Positions 32,993-44,520 of a DNA stretch of 64,000 nt are shown here, piece by piece. The notes under the pieces are model-generated. The model was not told the DNA's origin and searched no databases. It saw nothing but the letters and a program-made list of their open reading frames with translations. The stretch's first letter is position 1. Every line of letters starts with the position of its first letter. The translations under genes and the position numbers were made by a program. The DNA is from Haberlea rhodopensis (taxonomy: Eukaryota; Streptophyta; Magnoliopsida; Lamiales; Gesneriaceae): contig CAJQUN010000039.1 of assembly GCA_907163345.1 (NCBI GenBank), positions 2,984,361-3,048,360 on the forward strand, written 5' to 3'.

Positions 32993-35866
32993 TGTAAGGA
33001 CCCCAAGCCCTTAACCCTTGATTAGTGTACTAACCACTATGTGTGGCACATGCTTTCAATAAAAATCAATCGGGAACTCAAATGATGATTTACCGTTGAA
33101 TGGCAATCACAAAATTTTCTTTAATATGCCATGTTATAAGATCATCATCCTAACAACAAATAGACTCATAGAGTTCGCCCATTACCATCCCCTTTACACC
33201 ACTTTTACATTGTGGACTTTTATAAAAATTTGGGCAGAGTCTCCCCATAAATAGAGCTATCCCGAAATGAAAGCACAACACATAACATAATTCCCGGCCA
33301 GGGAAAACACAATACTCAACAGAAATACAGAACACTAAGTAAATTCCCAGCCAGGGAAGACACCACACAATAAGACAACTAAAGTGGGTTTTCAACACCC
33401 GCATAATACACTAATGGCTCTCAAATCATTTAGCAATTCTACCACTAATTGCATGCAAACATATGATGAAAGAGAGAAAGGCTCATGCCTTTATATACAA
33501 CCCATATACAAGAATATCCGTGCTCACATGCGAGCATCATAAATGTGTATATAAACCTCGGGTGTATATAAGTACTCTATACGATACCGTGCTCCATCAA
33601 GCCCTGGTACCACGATCCTGTGAGTACATCCAATCAACAGCTCGAGCTCAGCTCCACAGCCATCGATGTACCTGTTCACCTGCCCCAACAGAGACAGCCC
33701 CCAACGGGGTGAGCATACCAATACACAAAATCCCATAATCACAATAATGAAATTCATAATTTACAACAAAAGTAAACACTAATGAATTTTAAACGATACT
33801 CCCTGGATGGCAACATCCTCATCCGGGATTCCGTGTACTGTCCCTGTTCTCACAATCATCAAACTCATCAAATCTCAAAAATCAGTAAATCAACACATTG
33901 ATTTAACTCATAGCATGCCTGATTCTCAAGTATCAATAATTAATGATTCCAAATTCATTATACATACAAATATAGATATCTCGATATCTAATACTGATTT
34001 TCAACTTTGCTACCAATCACAGATAGCTCAAATGCCTAGCATTTAGTTTACCAATTCTCCATTATACTTAGACATCTCACATGTCTTATAATGAATACAT
34101 GATTCCACGATCATTCTCAGGCATCTCAAATGCCCTACAATAGTCATATAAACCCAGTACCCCATATCTCATGCAAGGTTATACTACTCTAGTATTACGC
34201 ACACTTGTGACAGCGATGTCAAGACTAGGTCGTTCCATAGTCATATCAACACACATATATATAGCCATACCCACAACCATCTAATGCAATTAAAATACAT
34301 TATGCATTTCACAAATGCTCTTATATACAGTAATGCTCGTACGTCGCACGTACCTTAAATTTCCGAAGTCCGAGCCAAACCTTGCTCGAGTTCCATGCTC
34401 CGAGGAACGATGTGCTAACACGATAAATAATTCACAATTATTTACGAACATGCAACCCATGCTCAAGCACACCCATAACCCTCAAAAATATTGTCAACAC
34501 ACGACAATTAACCATTATCGAAAATTGCTCAAGAACTCCCCACAAATTTTCGAACCTTCACAACACAAATCGAACCCAAACTAAGCACCACAAATCATCT
34601 AAAACATGAATTAAACCAACAATAGCAAGAATTATCACCCTTGCCAAAAACCCCCAAAAATTCGAACCCTAACCCACGCACACAGCATGAAATTCGAACC
34701 ATTAAGCAACAATTTTTCGAACCATTAAAGTCTGAAATTTTTGACTCAACATCAGCTCAAAAACGCCCCAAAAACATCGGAAGAAAAGCCCCAAAAACGT
34801 ACCAAAATCGAGCCCCAAAATCGGACGAATTCCAGTTTCGAACCCTACGCTTTTCTGGCAAATCCGAGCTCAAATCGCGACCAAACTTCGAATTGTTGGT
34901 ATGGGGAGGAGCGCCTGGAAGAGACGAAGCCGGCGGCGGGTCGGACGCGCCGAACGGCGGCGGGCGCACGCCTGGAAGCGGCGTGGGTCAAGTGGATCGG
35001 GAAATCGCGTACGCGGGGGAGAGAGAAGAAGGTGAGGAAAATGGTTCCGATAATTAAAATCCCGGGTTCAACTGGTATTTATAGCAAAAATACCCTCAAA
35101 TACTAATAGCCCCACAAATACATCATGATTCATTGAAAATCATCTGTTTTCAAAAATTCTCTCTCTAACTCAAAAACCCCCTACCGGTGCCCACACCAAG
35201 CACCCGAGATTCCGAGACACTTCAATAGGGGTGGTTACCGGATCAAACCGGTCCGGTCCGGACCGAAACCGGCCGGTTCCGGGCCCGTTATGGGCGGAAC
35301 CGGTCCGATCCGGTAAGAACCAGATCGGATCTGGTTCCGGTTCCACCGGTTCCGGGTTGGACCGGTTACAACCCGGAACAGGATTTTTCTTTTTTTTTTT
35401 AAAAAAAAAAAGGAAAAAAGGAAAGGATTTATCGAAAATTTTTTTTTTTTTTAAAAATGGATCCGGTTCCGGTTCAATCCGGAACCGGATCCGTTTGGTC
35501 CGGAACCGGTAAGATACCGGATCCGGAACGATAGAAAACCGATCCGGTCCGGTATCAAACCGGTTCCGGACCGGTTCGGGACCGGTTAGTCCGGTTCCGG
35601 TTTCGGACCGGACTAACCGGTCCGGTTTCGGACCGGGTCCGGATCGACCCGGTCCGATAAGCACCCCTACACTTCAACAACCCAACTCTTAGATTTTACA
35701 CCGTAATGAGAATACAATATCAACCTCGGGATCCAACAATCCCAACTACTCAAATAGACGAGCCCGGAAGGCCCTACACCTCGATTAAACTCCAAATCGC
35801 CACGTAAAACAACTTTAGGGGTTATTAACACTCCGGGATTAACATCTATAATCCCTAGTCATCACA
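32993..35866 (-). mobile_element. Family-L copy E 5' LTR with MITE
   Basis: The LTR starts TGTGATGACTAGG at 35866 and ends GGGGTCCTTACA at 32993 (2874 bp, about 2422 without the MITE and its duplicated target). Compared with the left LTR it lacks a short GGCCGGACGGCGGC-type segment near 34960. The frames reported at 33463-35106 are not conserved in LTRs D and F. Confidence 0.85.
35226..35669. mobile_element. hAT-type MITE, 444 bp
   Basis: The ends are TAGGGGTG and CACCCCTA, extended as an imperfect inverted repeat TAGGGGTGGTTACCGGA / TCCGATAAGCACCCCTA. The 8-bp target CACTTCAA stands on both sides (35218-35225, 35670-35677). The other LTR of the same element (about 26216-26240) is uninterrupted and acts as the empty site. 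The body is made of GGTTCCGG-like words and T/A runs; frames on both strands are simple-repeat artefacts. An 8-bp target and these tips fit the hAT superfamily. Confidence 0.9.
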
Positions 35867-38454
35867 CATTGTAACTTCGACTGGTATTCCTGAATTATCC
35901 AAGTCGAGTTTGGCAGATGAGCTCATTGGTGTAGCACCAGCTAGCTGGTACTCATTCCATATTTCTTCAGCAGCTCTTTAGTGTATTTAGACAGATTTAT
36001 CAAGATTCCTTCACTAGACTGCTTGACTTGCAATCCTAAGAAAAATGATAATTCTCCCATCATGCTAATCTCAAATTGGTCCTGCATTATCTTTGAAAAT
36101 CTTTCACATAATTTTGGGTTAGTACTGCCAAAAATAATGTCATCAACATATATCTGAACTAGCAGAGTATGGTCTCCCTTTGTAAATTTAAATAAAGTTT
36201 TGTCCACCGTGCCAATGGTGAAGTCATGATCAATCAAATATTTTGATAGAGTTTCATACCATGCACGGGGGGCTTGCTTCAGACCATACAAAGCTTTGTT
36301 CAGATGATAAACATAAGATGGTTGCAGATGGTTTTCAAATCCAGGAGGTTGTTCAACATATACTTCTTCCTAGAGATTGTCGTTAAGAAATGCACTCTTT
36401 ACATCCATCTGATAGACCTTAAAGTCTTTAAATGCAGCAAAGGCAAGAAATATGCGAATGGCTTCTAATCGGGCTACAGGGGCAAAGGTTTCATCAAAAT
36501 CAATGCCATCTTCCTGCCTGTATCCCTGTGCAACTAGTCTTGCTTTATTTCTAATTACTGTACCATTTTCATCTAGCTTATTTCTAAATATCCATTTAGT
36601 GCCAATAATTGTGTGATGCGATGGACGTGGAACTAAATGCCATACTTTGTTTCGCTCAAACTCATTTAGTTCTTCCTGCATTGCTTCTACCCAACTTGGG
36701 TCTAATATAGCTTCATCAATCTTCTTAGGTTCTATATGAGATATGAATGCAGCATGAAGAAATTCATTAATCATTTGTCCTCTGGTGTGTAGAGGAGCAA
36801 GAGGGTTACTGATGACCTGCTCGGGTGGATGATCCTTCTTCCACCGGAGCGAAGGTCCATGAGGATTGAGTTCTTCATTTGGCTGGATATGAGTGGGCAC
36901 ATCAGAGTTCCTGATAGACTCATCTTTCTCATTTGTTCCTTCTACTGCAGCAGGGGTAGATGCAACTGTTTCATTGGTAGCTGGCTGCAGTGCTTGTTGG
37001 CCAGCAGACTCCTCGGCTTGAGCTTCAGGAACTTCTGGTTCCAAGGAGCAGTCAGTCCTGCTTCTGTAATCTATCTCATCATCAACTTTTTCATCAATAT
37101 AAGTGCTTTCCAGTCGATTACTTAAATTGTTGATTTGCAGATTAGATACAGTACATTCAGTAGGTTCATCAAATTTTACATGCACTGATTCTTCTACAGT
37201 AAGCGTTCTATTATTAAATACTCTGAAGGCCTTACTAACTGTAGAATAGCCAAGGAATATTCCAGCATCAGACTTGGCATCAAAAGCGGTGAGATGAGTC
37301 TTTCCATTGTTGTGAATAAAACAGTTGCAACCAAACACATGGAAATAGGAAATATTTGGCTTACTGCCATTCCAGATCTCATAAGGGGTTTTATTTGCTC
37401 GCTTATTAATCATTGATCTGTTCTGCGTATAACATGCTGTGTTGACAGCTTCTGCCCAAAATCTCTGCGATATTTCTGATTCCGCGAGCATAGTTCGCGC
37501 AGCTTCTTTCAAAGTGCGGTTCCTACGCTCAGCAACTCCGTTTTGTTGAGGAGTTCTAGCAGCAGAGTATTCGTGTTTAATACCAAGGTCATCTAGATAT
37601 GATTCGAGTGATTGATTGGTGAACTCAGTACCTTTATCACTGCGAATTCTATCTATCCCACACGATTTCTCATTTTGGAGTCTTTTCAGTAATTTGATCA
37701 GCTTTGGAGTAGCCTGATCTTTGCCACTTAGGAACAAGACCCACGTGAAACGAGTGTAATCGTCTATTAACACTAGGGTATATTTCATTCCCCCTAGACT
37801 TGTTACTGGTATAGGACCAAACAGATCCATATGCAGCAACTCTAGGCACCGAGAAGAAGATTTACTCCCTTTGTTCTTAAAGGAGGATCTTATTTGCTTA
37901 CCAAGTTGGCATGCTGCACAGATCTTGTCTTTTGAGAACTCAATTTGGGGCAGTCCAATAACTAGATCAAGTTTACGCAGACTGGCAATAGTTTTAAGAT
38001 TTAAGTGACTCAACCATTTGTGCCAAAGCCAATTTTTGGAAGAATTCATGGCAGCAAAGCAAGTGGAGGAGGTAGGCTGATTAAGATTCCAATCAATTTT
38101 ATATGTGTTATCATGCCTTCTTCCTACAAGTAATATAGTGCCATCAGTAGATTTGATTGAGCATGAGTGTTGATTGAATTCTACAGCATGACCATTGTCA
38201 CAAAGTTGACTTATGCTAATCAAGTTATAGCATAGATTTTCAACTAAAAGAATATATTTAATGACTATGTTACCGTAGATAATCTTACCCTTACCCACGG
38301 TTCTACCTTTCGCGTTATCTCCAAAAGTTATTCTGGGTCCGGTGGAGTCCACCAGTTCAGACAATAAGCTTGCATTTCCTGTCATATGTCTAGAGCATCC
38401 GCTGTCCAGGAACCATTCTGAGCTCCGAACTTGATGCATTCTAGTTTCCTGCAA
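35867..38454 (-). pseudogene. Copia pol: protease, integrase, RT; 3' part missing
   Basis: The frame from 38454 has the protease motif WFLDSGCSRHMTG, the integrase zinc region (HKWLSHLN ... CAACQLGK), the integrase acidic residues in LHMDLFGP, RSDKGTEF and NGVAERRNRT, and reverse transcriptase (WVEAMQEEL, KARLVAQGY, TFAPVARLEAIR, YVDDIIFG). TAG at 36370-36372 interrupts RT in frame, and a frame change lies near 35940. The gene stops at 35867 against element E, so the end of RT and all of RNase H are lost. Two in-frame stops separate it from gag. Confidence 0.9.
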
Positions 38455-38484
38455 TTAAAGCGATAAAATGATTGGTAACCAATC

Positions 38485-40449
38485 CTACTTGGGTCCGAGT
38501 AGGATTAGTCCTTTCGGAACCCACACTTGTATGACCCTGAGTGACTTAGGTCGGTGTGTGTTCTGAAATGTGTGTGCATTTATAAATGATGGTGATGATC
38601 TTGACTGTGAAGTGTGATAATATGTGTATGCATGTGCTTTTGGTTTGTAGTTCCTGTTATTGAGCATATATCTCTTCTGGACAGTCTTACAGTTGTAGTA
38701 CCAGTTGGGTTTAAACTCTCTAGCTGCTCGACTAGTGGGTTTAAGTTCATTTCTGAACTTTTGCCTCGGTTTAGCCTCTTTGAGTGGTTCTACATAACCG
38801 ATACCCCTGTGCTGTACCTGTTCCTTGATGAGTGTTTCTTTAACAGGTTCTTTAACCAGTTCATAAGGGTCATATACTGTGCTAGATCTTACAAAGTTCA
38901 TTGATTGAACCTTGCTTTTTGTTATACACAGTTGAGGTTCATTACCTGATGAACTGCTTTCATTACTATTATAGCCTATGCCGGTTAAATCACCAGCAAG
39001 CCTTATAGATTCAAGCATTTCATCCTTTCTGGTAGTGGACGCATTCCAAATGCTAACCAGTTTGCTAAGTTTCTGGTAGGCACACTTGGCTTCATCTCTT
39101 TCTTTCACTAAGAGACTGGTTGTTTCCCTTAAGCAGTTCAACTCCCTCGATTGTTCACAATCAAGTTTGTTTTTATGTGTTTCAGTTGGGATTGAGTGCT
39201 CAGTCTTATAGCTTTCAAAGGATTCATATAGCGTCCGATACTCATTGATCATGTCCTGCAATGCATTGGTAAGTTCACTATGTGTAAATTCAGATAGGTT
39301 AGATTCGTGTACCTTATTTTCATCATTTGCCATTAAGCAGTGGACTTCCTCGTCTTCACTCTCGCTGGATGAGCTAGTTAACTCCTCTGATTCTGATTCT
39401 GAATTAGCCCATTTGCTCTTACTTTCTTCTGCCATCAAAACCTTTTGATCTCTGTCCCTTTTGGATGATCTTCTGGTTTCCTTGGATTTTCTGTAATCCT
39501 TGGATCCTCTTTTGTGATCATCCTTTTTGGGTTTAGGACAGTCCGCAATGAAGTGCCCTGGTTTGAGGCAGTTGAAGCATACTCGCTCTTCTTCTTCTGA
39601 ATTTCCTTTGGAACTCTGCCTTCGAGGATATGATTGATAAGATCTCTGGTTCTTCTTCATGAATTTCCCAAATTTCTTTACGAACATTGCCATAGCATCA
39701 TTACACATCTTTTCTGGAGTCATCTCTGTAGAAGTAGGCAGAGACTCTGATGCAGTGAGAGCTTTGGTTGGTTGGCTGGTATTTGGTTCATCTTCAACCC
39801 GAATGCCTAATTCGAATTCATAGGCTTTTAAATCAGCAAACAGATCATGTAGAGCTATCTTGTTGATGTCCTTTGATTCTCTCATAGCAATGGTCTTGAC
39901 ATCCCATTCTCTTGGGAGACCTCTCATTACTTTGAGAGTGACTTCTCTGTTGGGTAACTCCTTACCCAGACTGCTGAGTTCATTAATTATTCCAGTCACT
40001 CTTTCATCATACTCGTTGAGAGTTTCTCCATTCATCATCTTGATATGCTCAAACTTCTGTAAAGCCACAGTAAGCTTGTTTTCTTTGGTTTGGTCATTTC
40101 CTTTACAGAGTTGGGCAATCTTCTCCCAGATTTCTTTGGCGGTTGAGCACATTTTTATTTTGTTGAACATATTTTTGTCCAAAGTTTTGAACAGAATGTC
40201 CTTAGCAACGTTGTCCAGATTTGCTTTTTTCTTTTCTTCGTTTGACCATTGAGATCTTTCCTTTTCTACCATTTGTGGATCACCACTTGTGATAGAAGCA
40301 GCTGTATTGATTTTCATGATCTTCATAGGTCCTTCAGTGATTACATACCACATATCATCATCTTGAGCACTTAGATGTGCTTGCATACGGATTCTCCAGT
40401 CATCATATTCGTCTTTCTTGAACATTGGAATCTTGCTGAATGAGGCCAT
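38485..40449 (-). pseudogene. Copia gag
   Basis: The 654-codon frame starts MASFSKIPMFKKDEYDDWR, the usual start of SIRE/TNT-like copia gag, 45 bp inside the primer site. A UBN2-type capsid region is followed by the zinc knuckle CFNCLKPGHFIADC (CX2CX4HX4C), an acidic serine-rich stretch (SSSSESEDEE) and a basic C-terminal part. The frame itself is open; it ends with TAG at 38485, in phase with pol. It would package the element RNA. It is listed as a pseudogene because the element as a whole is broken. Confidence 0.85.
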
Positions 40450-40493
40450 CAGTTTTTGGCAATTGGTAATTTCTCAAGATTGAGAAGACCTAA

Positions 40494-40505
40494 GCTCTGA
40501 TACCA
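40494..40505 (-). promoter_or_regulatory. tRNA-Met primer-binding site of the copia element
   Basis: TGGTATCAGAGC lies two bases inside the 5' LTR on the minus strand and matches the 3' end of initiator tRNA-Met. Confidence 0.9.
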
Positions 40506-40507
40506 CT

Positions 40508-41888
40508 TGTTAGGATCGGGGTAGTGTTTAGAAGGGAGGGTTGAATAAACACTAGATTCAATTTCGATTTCTTTTTCTGGTTAACTGTAAACTGTTAAGT
40601 ATTACAGTTGCTTCTCAATATCAGGCAAGTCAGCAGACACTTATTATAGTGCGGAAGACGTCTACTTGATTTGTGAGGAATAAAACTGAGGTAATAAAAC
40701 AATGAACAAATAACACAAGAGTTGTTTCTGGAAGTTCGAAGCACAACGCTTCTACGTCTCCCCTTCTTCCTTTGCAGGAAGGATTCACTAGAAGACTTGG
40801 TTTACACTTTACAGTATACAACCTTTTTAGGCACAAACACACTTGGCCTAAACTCCTAGCAATCACAATCTTCTTAACTTTTGATTACAAGAGATTCTAT
40901 AACACTCTTTACAAAATAAACTTTCTAGCTTCGAGTGTTTTTGAGCATCAGACTTCAATTGGAAATAATCTATCACAGATTCAGTTTCACTGCTTGTCTG
41001 CTCTTTGCTGAACGTTTGGAATATCAGTAATATGATTTTCTTGTTTGCTTTGAAGTATATCTCTTTGTTAAAAATCGCTCAGCCGCTCTTCATTCTCTGC
41101 TTGGACGTATTTATAGGTTTGGTTGTCCAACGGTAGCTTTTCTGTATATGGAAGAGATTAGCTTTCCAAATTCTTATTGTCTTCTTTCCTATTTTGTTAA
41201 GCAACGGCTCTTTTAACTCTGACGGTAATGGTGGCGGAGATATAGCAGGGCGCCGCTCTGTTGTACCTTTGTCAAAGAATGTTGTACTTATTTTGTCTCG
41301 TTGCTTAGTTCTCTTACTGGAAGTTTAGACTTCTGCTGGTTTTCTTTGTTCAACTGGTCGTTCATCCTCTTATGACCAGTTGATGTCTTTGTTCAGTGTG
41401 AGACTATCCGGTTGATAGTTGTCCAGTAGATGTCCATCCAGTTTATGTTTATCCGGTTGATGGTTGTCCAGTAGATGTCTGTCCAGTTGGTGGCCATCCA
41501 GTTGATGTCTTGTCCGGTTGATGTCTATCCAGTTGGTAGCCATCCAGTTGATGTCTTGTCCAGTTGATGTCTATCCAGTTGGTGGCCATCAAGTTGATGT
41601 CTTGTCCAGTTGATGTCTATCCAGTTGTAGCCATCCAGTTGATGTCTATCACTCGGTAGGTCTTTTCATCCGGTGGTCTTCATCCGGTAGGTGTTTGACA
41701 TCCGGTTGATCTTTATCCGGTAAGTGTGTTTTCATCCAGTAGGTCTTTAGCATCCGGTAGGTGTTCATCCGGTTGATCTTTATCACCCGGTAGGACTTTA
41801 GCATCCGGTAGATCTTTAACATCCGGTAGGTGTTTGTCATCCGGTAGGTGTTTGTAATCACCAAAACTTAGAAATCGTTTTCCCAACA
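40508..41888 (-). mobile_element. Copia 5' LTR
   Basis: The 1381-bp repeat pairs with 19727-21113. It carries the same degenerate minisatellite near its outer end. TCATT follows at 41889-41893 as the second copy of the target duplication. Confidence 0.9.
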
Positions 41889-42342
41889 TCATTTATGTCA
41901 AGAACTAATGATTTCATGCATGAATATGAAACAGGGACAACAAAAGTGGGTTAATGCGATTAACCAGGAAGTATATGTTTCATGCATTTAATTACATGCC
42001 ATTATCTTATGATGTTAAGTAATGATGTACATGCTCATGATGGGTTGTTCCTGTAGGTACACTTTTGGACTGAATGGCTAAGGGTCGGGTTGAGGCAGTG
42101 AGCTACGATGAGCATGAAAGAATTTAGATTACAGGAGTTTTGGATAGTCTCTACTCTAGGAGTAGTGTAAATCTATAGCTTTAACATTAATTATCGAGAA
42201 TGTAATTAATTAGTTTTTGGAATTTTATTTTTGGCCTGTGATCCTATTAGCTCAAGGCTACAAACGGAACCTAAGATATTATTAATGCATGTTTAGTCCA
42301 TAATACGTTATTATAATGATGTTAAGGTAGGAAGACCCTACA
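41889..42342 (+). mobile_element. Gy1-A 3' LTR, second part
   Basis: Sequence continues exactly where 19726 broke off after the TCATT duplication and ends GGAAGACCCTACA. It matches 12954-13438 in the 5' LTR, apart from a small deletion near 41970. Confidence 0.85.
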
Positions 42343-42413
42343 CCGTATCAGGTCAAAAAAACAGTTATAATCCCACCGCATCAGGGTCAGGAACAGAATT
42401 CAGAATTCCTTAC
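42343..42413. mobile_element. 71-bp piece of LTR G between two gypsy elements
   Basis: The short piece matches about 11611-11680 of LTR G with few differences and lies directly between the end of Gy1-A and the start of Gy1-B. Confidence 0.65.
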
Positions 42414-44450
42414 TGTAAGGCCTCTCTACCTTAACAGAGTAATCAAGACATAAATACGGCTAAACATGCATTAAAGACATCTTAGGGTTCCGGTTGTTAT
42501 GTGAGCTTAATAAGATTACAGGCCAAAATAAAACTTCAAAAGCTAATTAATTACATTCTCAATAATGAATGTTAGAGCGATAGAATTATACTACTCCTAG
42601 AGTAGAGACTATCCAAAAATTCCTGTATCCTATCTCCTTTCATGCCTCTTTTAGTTCACAGCCTCAACCCGACCCTTAGCCCTTTGGTCCAAAAGTGTAC
42701 CTACAGGAACAATTCACCATGAGCATATACATCACCATTTAACACAATCCAACATAATGAAATAAATAAGCGCATGAGACGATTAATAGATATGCTCCTT
42801 GGTTTACCACATTAGCACATTTCATGGTTGTTCCTGTTTCATAAACTCATGCACAAATCATTAGTTCACAATATAATGGTCGATACCACGTTCCAGTTAT
42901 AACCACAATATTCCACATTAATCACTAGAATTGTGATTGTTCCGGTCCCAATACAACAACGGAATTTTAGGACCCCTCGCTTCGACATATAGCGGCATCA
43001 TATGATATCCCTCGCTTCGACAATGACAGCGGCATGTTACCTCGCTTAGACATGACAGCGGCAAATATCATACTACCATCGCTTCATATGACAGCGGCAA
43101 GTACCTCCCTTGCTCGGAGATAAAGGCTACCGGAATTCATCAATTCTACCACAATAATCAAACACAACAGTTGATTCCATTTCACAATATATCACTATCA
43201 TTTCACATATACCATCACATGTAAGGATTCACTATCCACGATATACATAATCAAAGGTGTAACACATTTTACCGTCCGATGCCCTTACATCTCACTACGT
43301 ACCTTAGTCTCAAAAGTGGAGAAGTTGAATAACTTTATCTCCTTGACGTTGTTGGTACCTGGGATGGTTCTACACAACCACACAAATCAATATTAGAAGC
43401 CAATTATAGCCAAGAACCAAAAATTCATCAAAATTCATCATTTTCCAACTTTTAAGCAGTGGCGATCGATCGCTTAAAACATGGCGATCGATCGCCTTGT
43501 TGTTCGCTTCGCGGCGATCGATCGCTTCATTTGAGGCGATCGATCGCTTCATTTGAGGCGATCGATCGCCTGCTGTGCAAAATCGCTACTGGCCATCGGC
43601 GATCGATTGTGCCATTTGAGGCGATCGATCGCCCACACTCGTTTTGCCCACTGTCTTTCGGTGATCGATCGCTGCTTTTGTAGCGATCTATCGCCACAAC
43701 CAGTGGCCGCGATTTTCACCATTTTTGCACATTAAATCCTTCACCAACCTCAACAACACTTATACCAACAACTCAAAAACATTAAAACACTTTAAACCTT
43801 CAATACACATCATAAAACAACCTTAAAATCTTACACCCAACCAAAAATCACACCAACCCAAACAAACCCATTTCAAAACCCTTCAAAACCATTCCAAACT
43901 CAAACCAAACACTACAAAAACAATAAGGAGTGATATATACACATCCTAGGTCTTAAATCTTACCAAGAATCACAAGAGTAAAGCTTTTGCAAGAACTTCT
44001 CTTCCACTTTGAAGCCAAAAACGAAAATGAAGGGAAATGAGGGTTTGGGGAAATGATTTGGGGATTTTTGAGTGTAAAGGTAAAGTGAATGAAAGGTGGG
44101 GTAGTGGGGGTTATAATAGTTTAATTAAATTTGCACCCCAACAATTAGCATGATGTATAAAATACCCCAACATGGTATTTTAAAAGCATTTCACCAATAT
44201 GCGCCAAAATCCCAATTAAGTACATGTTTCACAAAATAATTAACCACCATCACATTTAAGCCATTAAAACACCCAAATTCCCCAACATGCAAAACATGCA
44301 CCCTGAAATGCTCTACTGGGTCACGCCCACATGTGACTAAGCATTTCCACATGGCAATTAATTCTAACACATAAGGCAATTATCACCATAATTAATCATA
44401 TGAACATAATTAATACCTTAAATAAAATTAATCATTTCGGGGACATCACA
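42414..44450 (-). mobile_element. Gy1-B 3' LTR
   Basis: On the minus strand it starts TGTGATGTCCCCG at 44450 and ends GAGAGGCCTTACA at 42414 (2037 bp). The purine tract AAGTAGGGGAGTAT touches it at 44451. It contains a palindrome cluster and several AGCG/CGCT words (42960-43130). Confidence 0.85.
43461..43694. repeat. GATCGATC palindrome cluster in Gy1-B LTR
   Basis: Nine sites lie at about 43462, 43483, 43513, 43536, 43559, 43599, 43621, 43661 and 43683. Six are perfect GCGATCGATCGC; three carry one or two changes (GCGATCGATTGT, GTGATCGATCGC, GCGATCTATCGC). Confidence 0.9.
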
Positions 44451-44520
44451 ATACTCCCCTACTTATAAGATTTCGACCTCGAAATCGCATGCACTTACCC
44501 CAAAAGAAACTAAACATAAA

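Larger units (their letters stand above)
24883..35866 (-). mobile_element. Family-L element, copy E (non-coding LTR element)
   Basis: The right LTR is complete (32993-35866, carrying a MITE) and the left one truncated (24883-26416). Both are almost identical where they overlap. Primer site and purine tract are intact and set the minus orientation. The interior (26417-32992) has no gag, pol or other long protein frame, so this is a LARD-like non-autonomous element. It interrupts copia pol at 35866/35867. On the left it abuts the leader of the copia accessory ORF, with about 0.9 kb of its LTR and the copia RNase H region missing. Confidence 0.85.
19727..41888 (-). mobile_element. SIRE-like Ty1/copia element with accessory ORF, split by element E
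   Basis: LTRs of 1387 and 1381 bp with ends TGTTAGG...CCCAACA bound the element, and TCATT is duplicated at 19722-19726 and 41889-41893. On the minus strand the order is 5' LTR, primer site, gag, pol, accessory ORF, purine tracts, 3' LTR. Element E (24883-35866) sits between pol and the accessory ORF. The two LTRs are nearly identical with small indels, so the insertion is fairly young. Confidence 0.9.
12732..42342 (+). mobile_element. Gy1-A: Tekay-like gypsy chromovirus with nested insertions
   Basis: The whole element runs from a truncated 5' LTR (12732-13438) through gag and pol (13631-18126) and the purine tract to a 3' LTR (18197-42342). That LTR is split by a 22-kb copia. The 3' LTR proper is about 1.98 kb, close to the 2005-bp solo LTR at 51464. 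Order and orientation are canonical for Ty3/gypsy: gag, protease, RT, RNase H, integrase, chromodomain. Many stops and frameshifts show that it is dead. Confidence 0.85.

Noticed and set aside
35170..35664. Long frames on both strands in the MITE (164 and 93 codons)
   Set aside because: Both strands are open because the body consists of CCGGTT-type short repeats; no motif and no homolog pattern.
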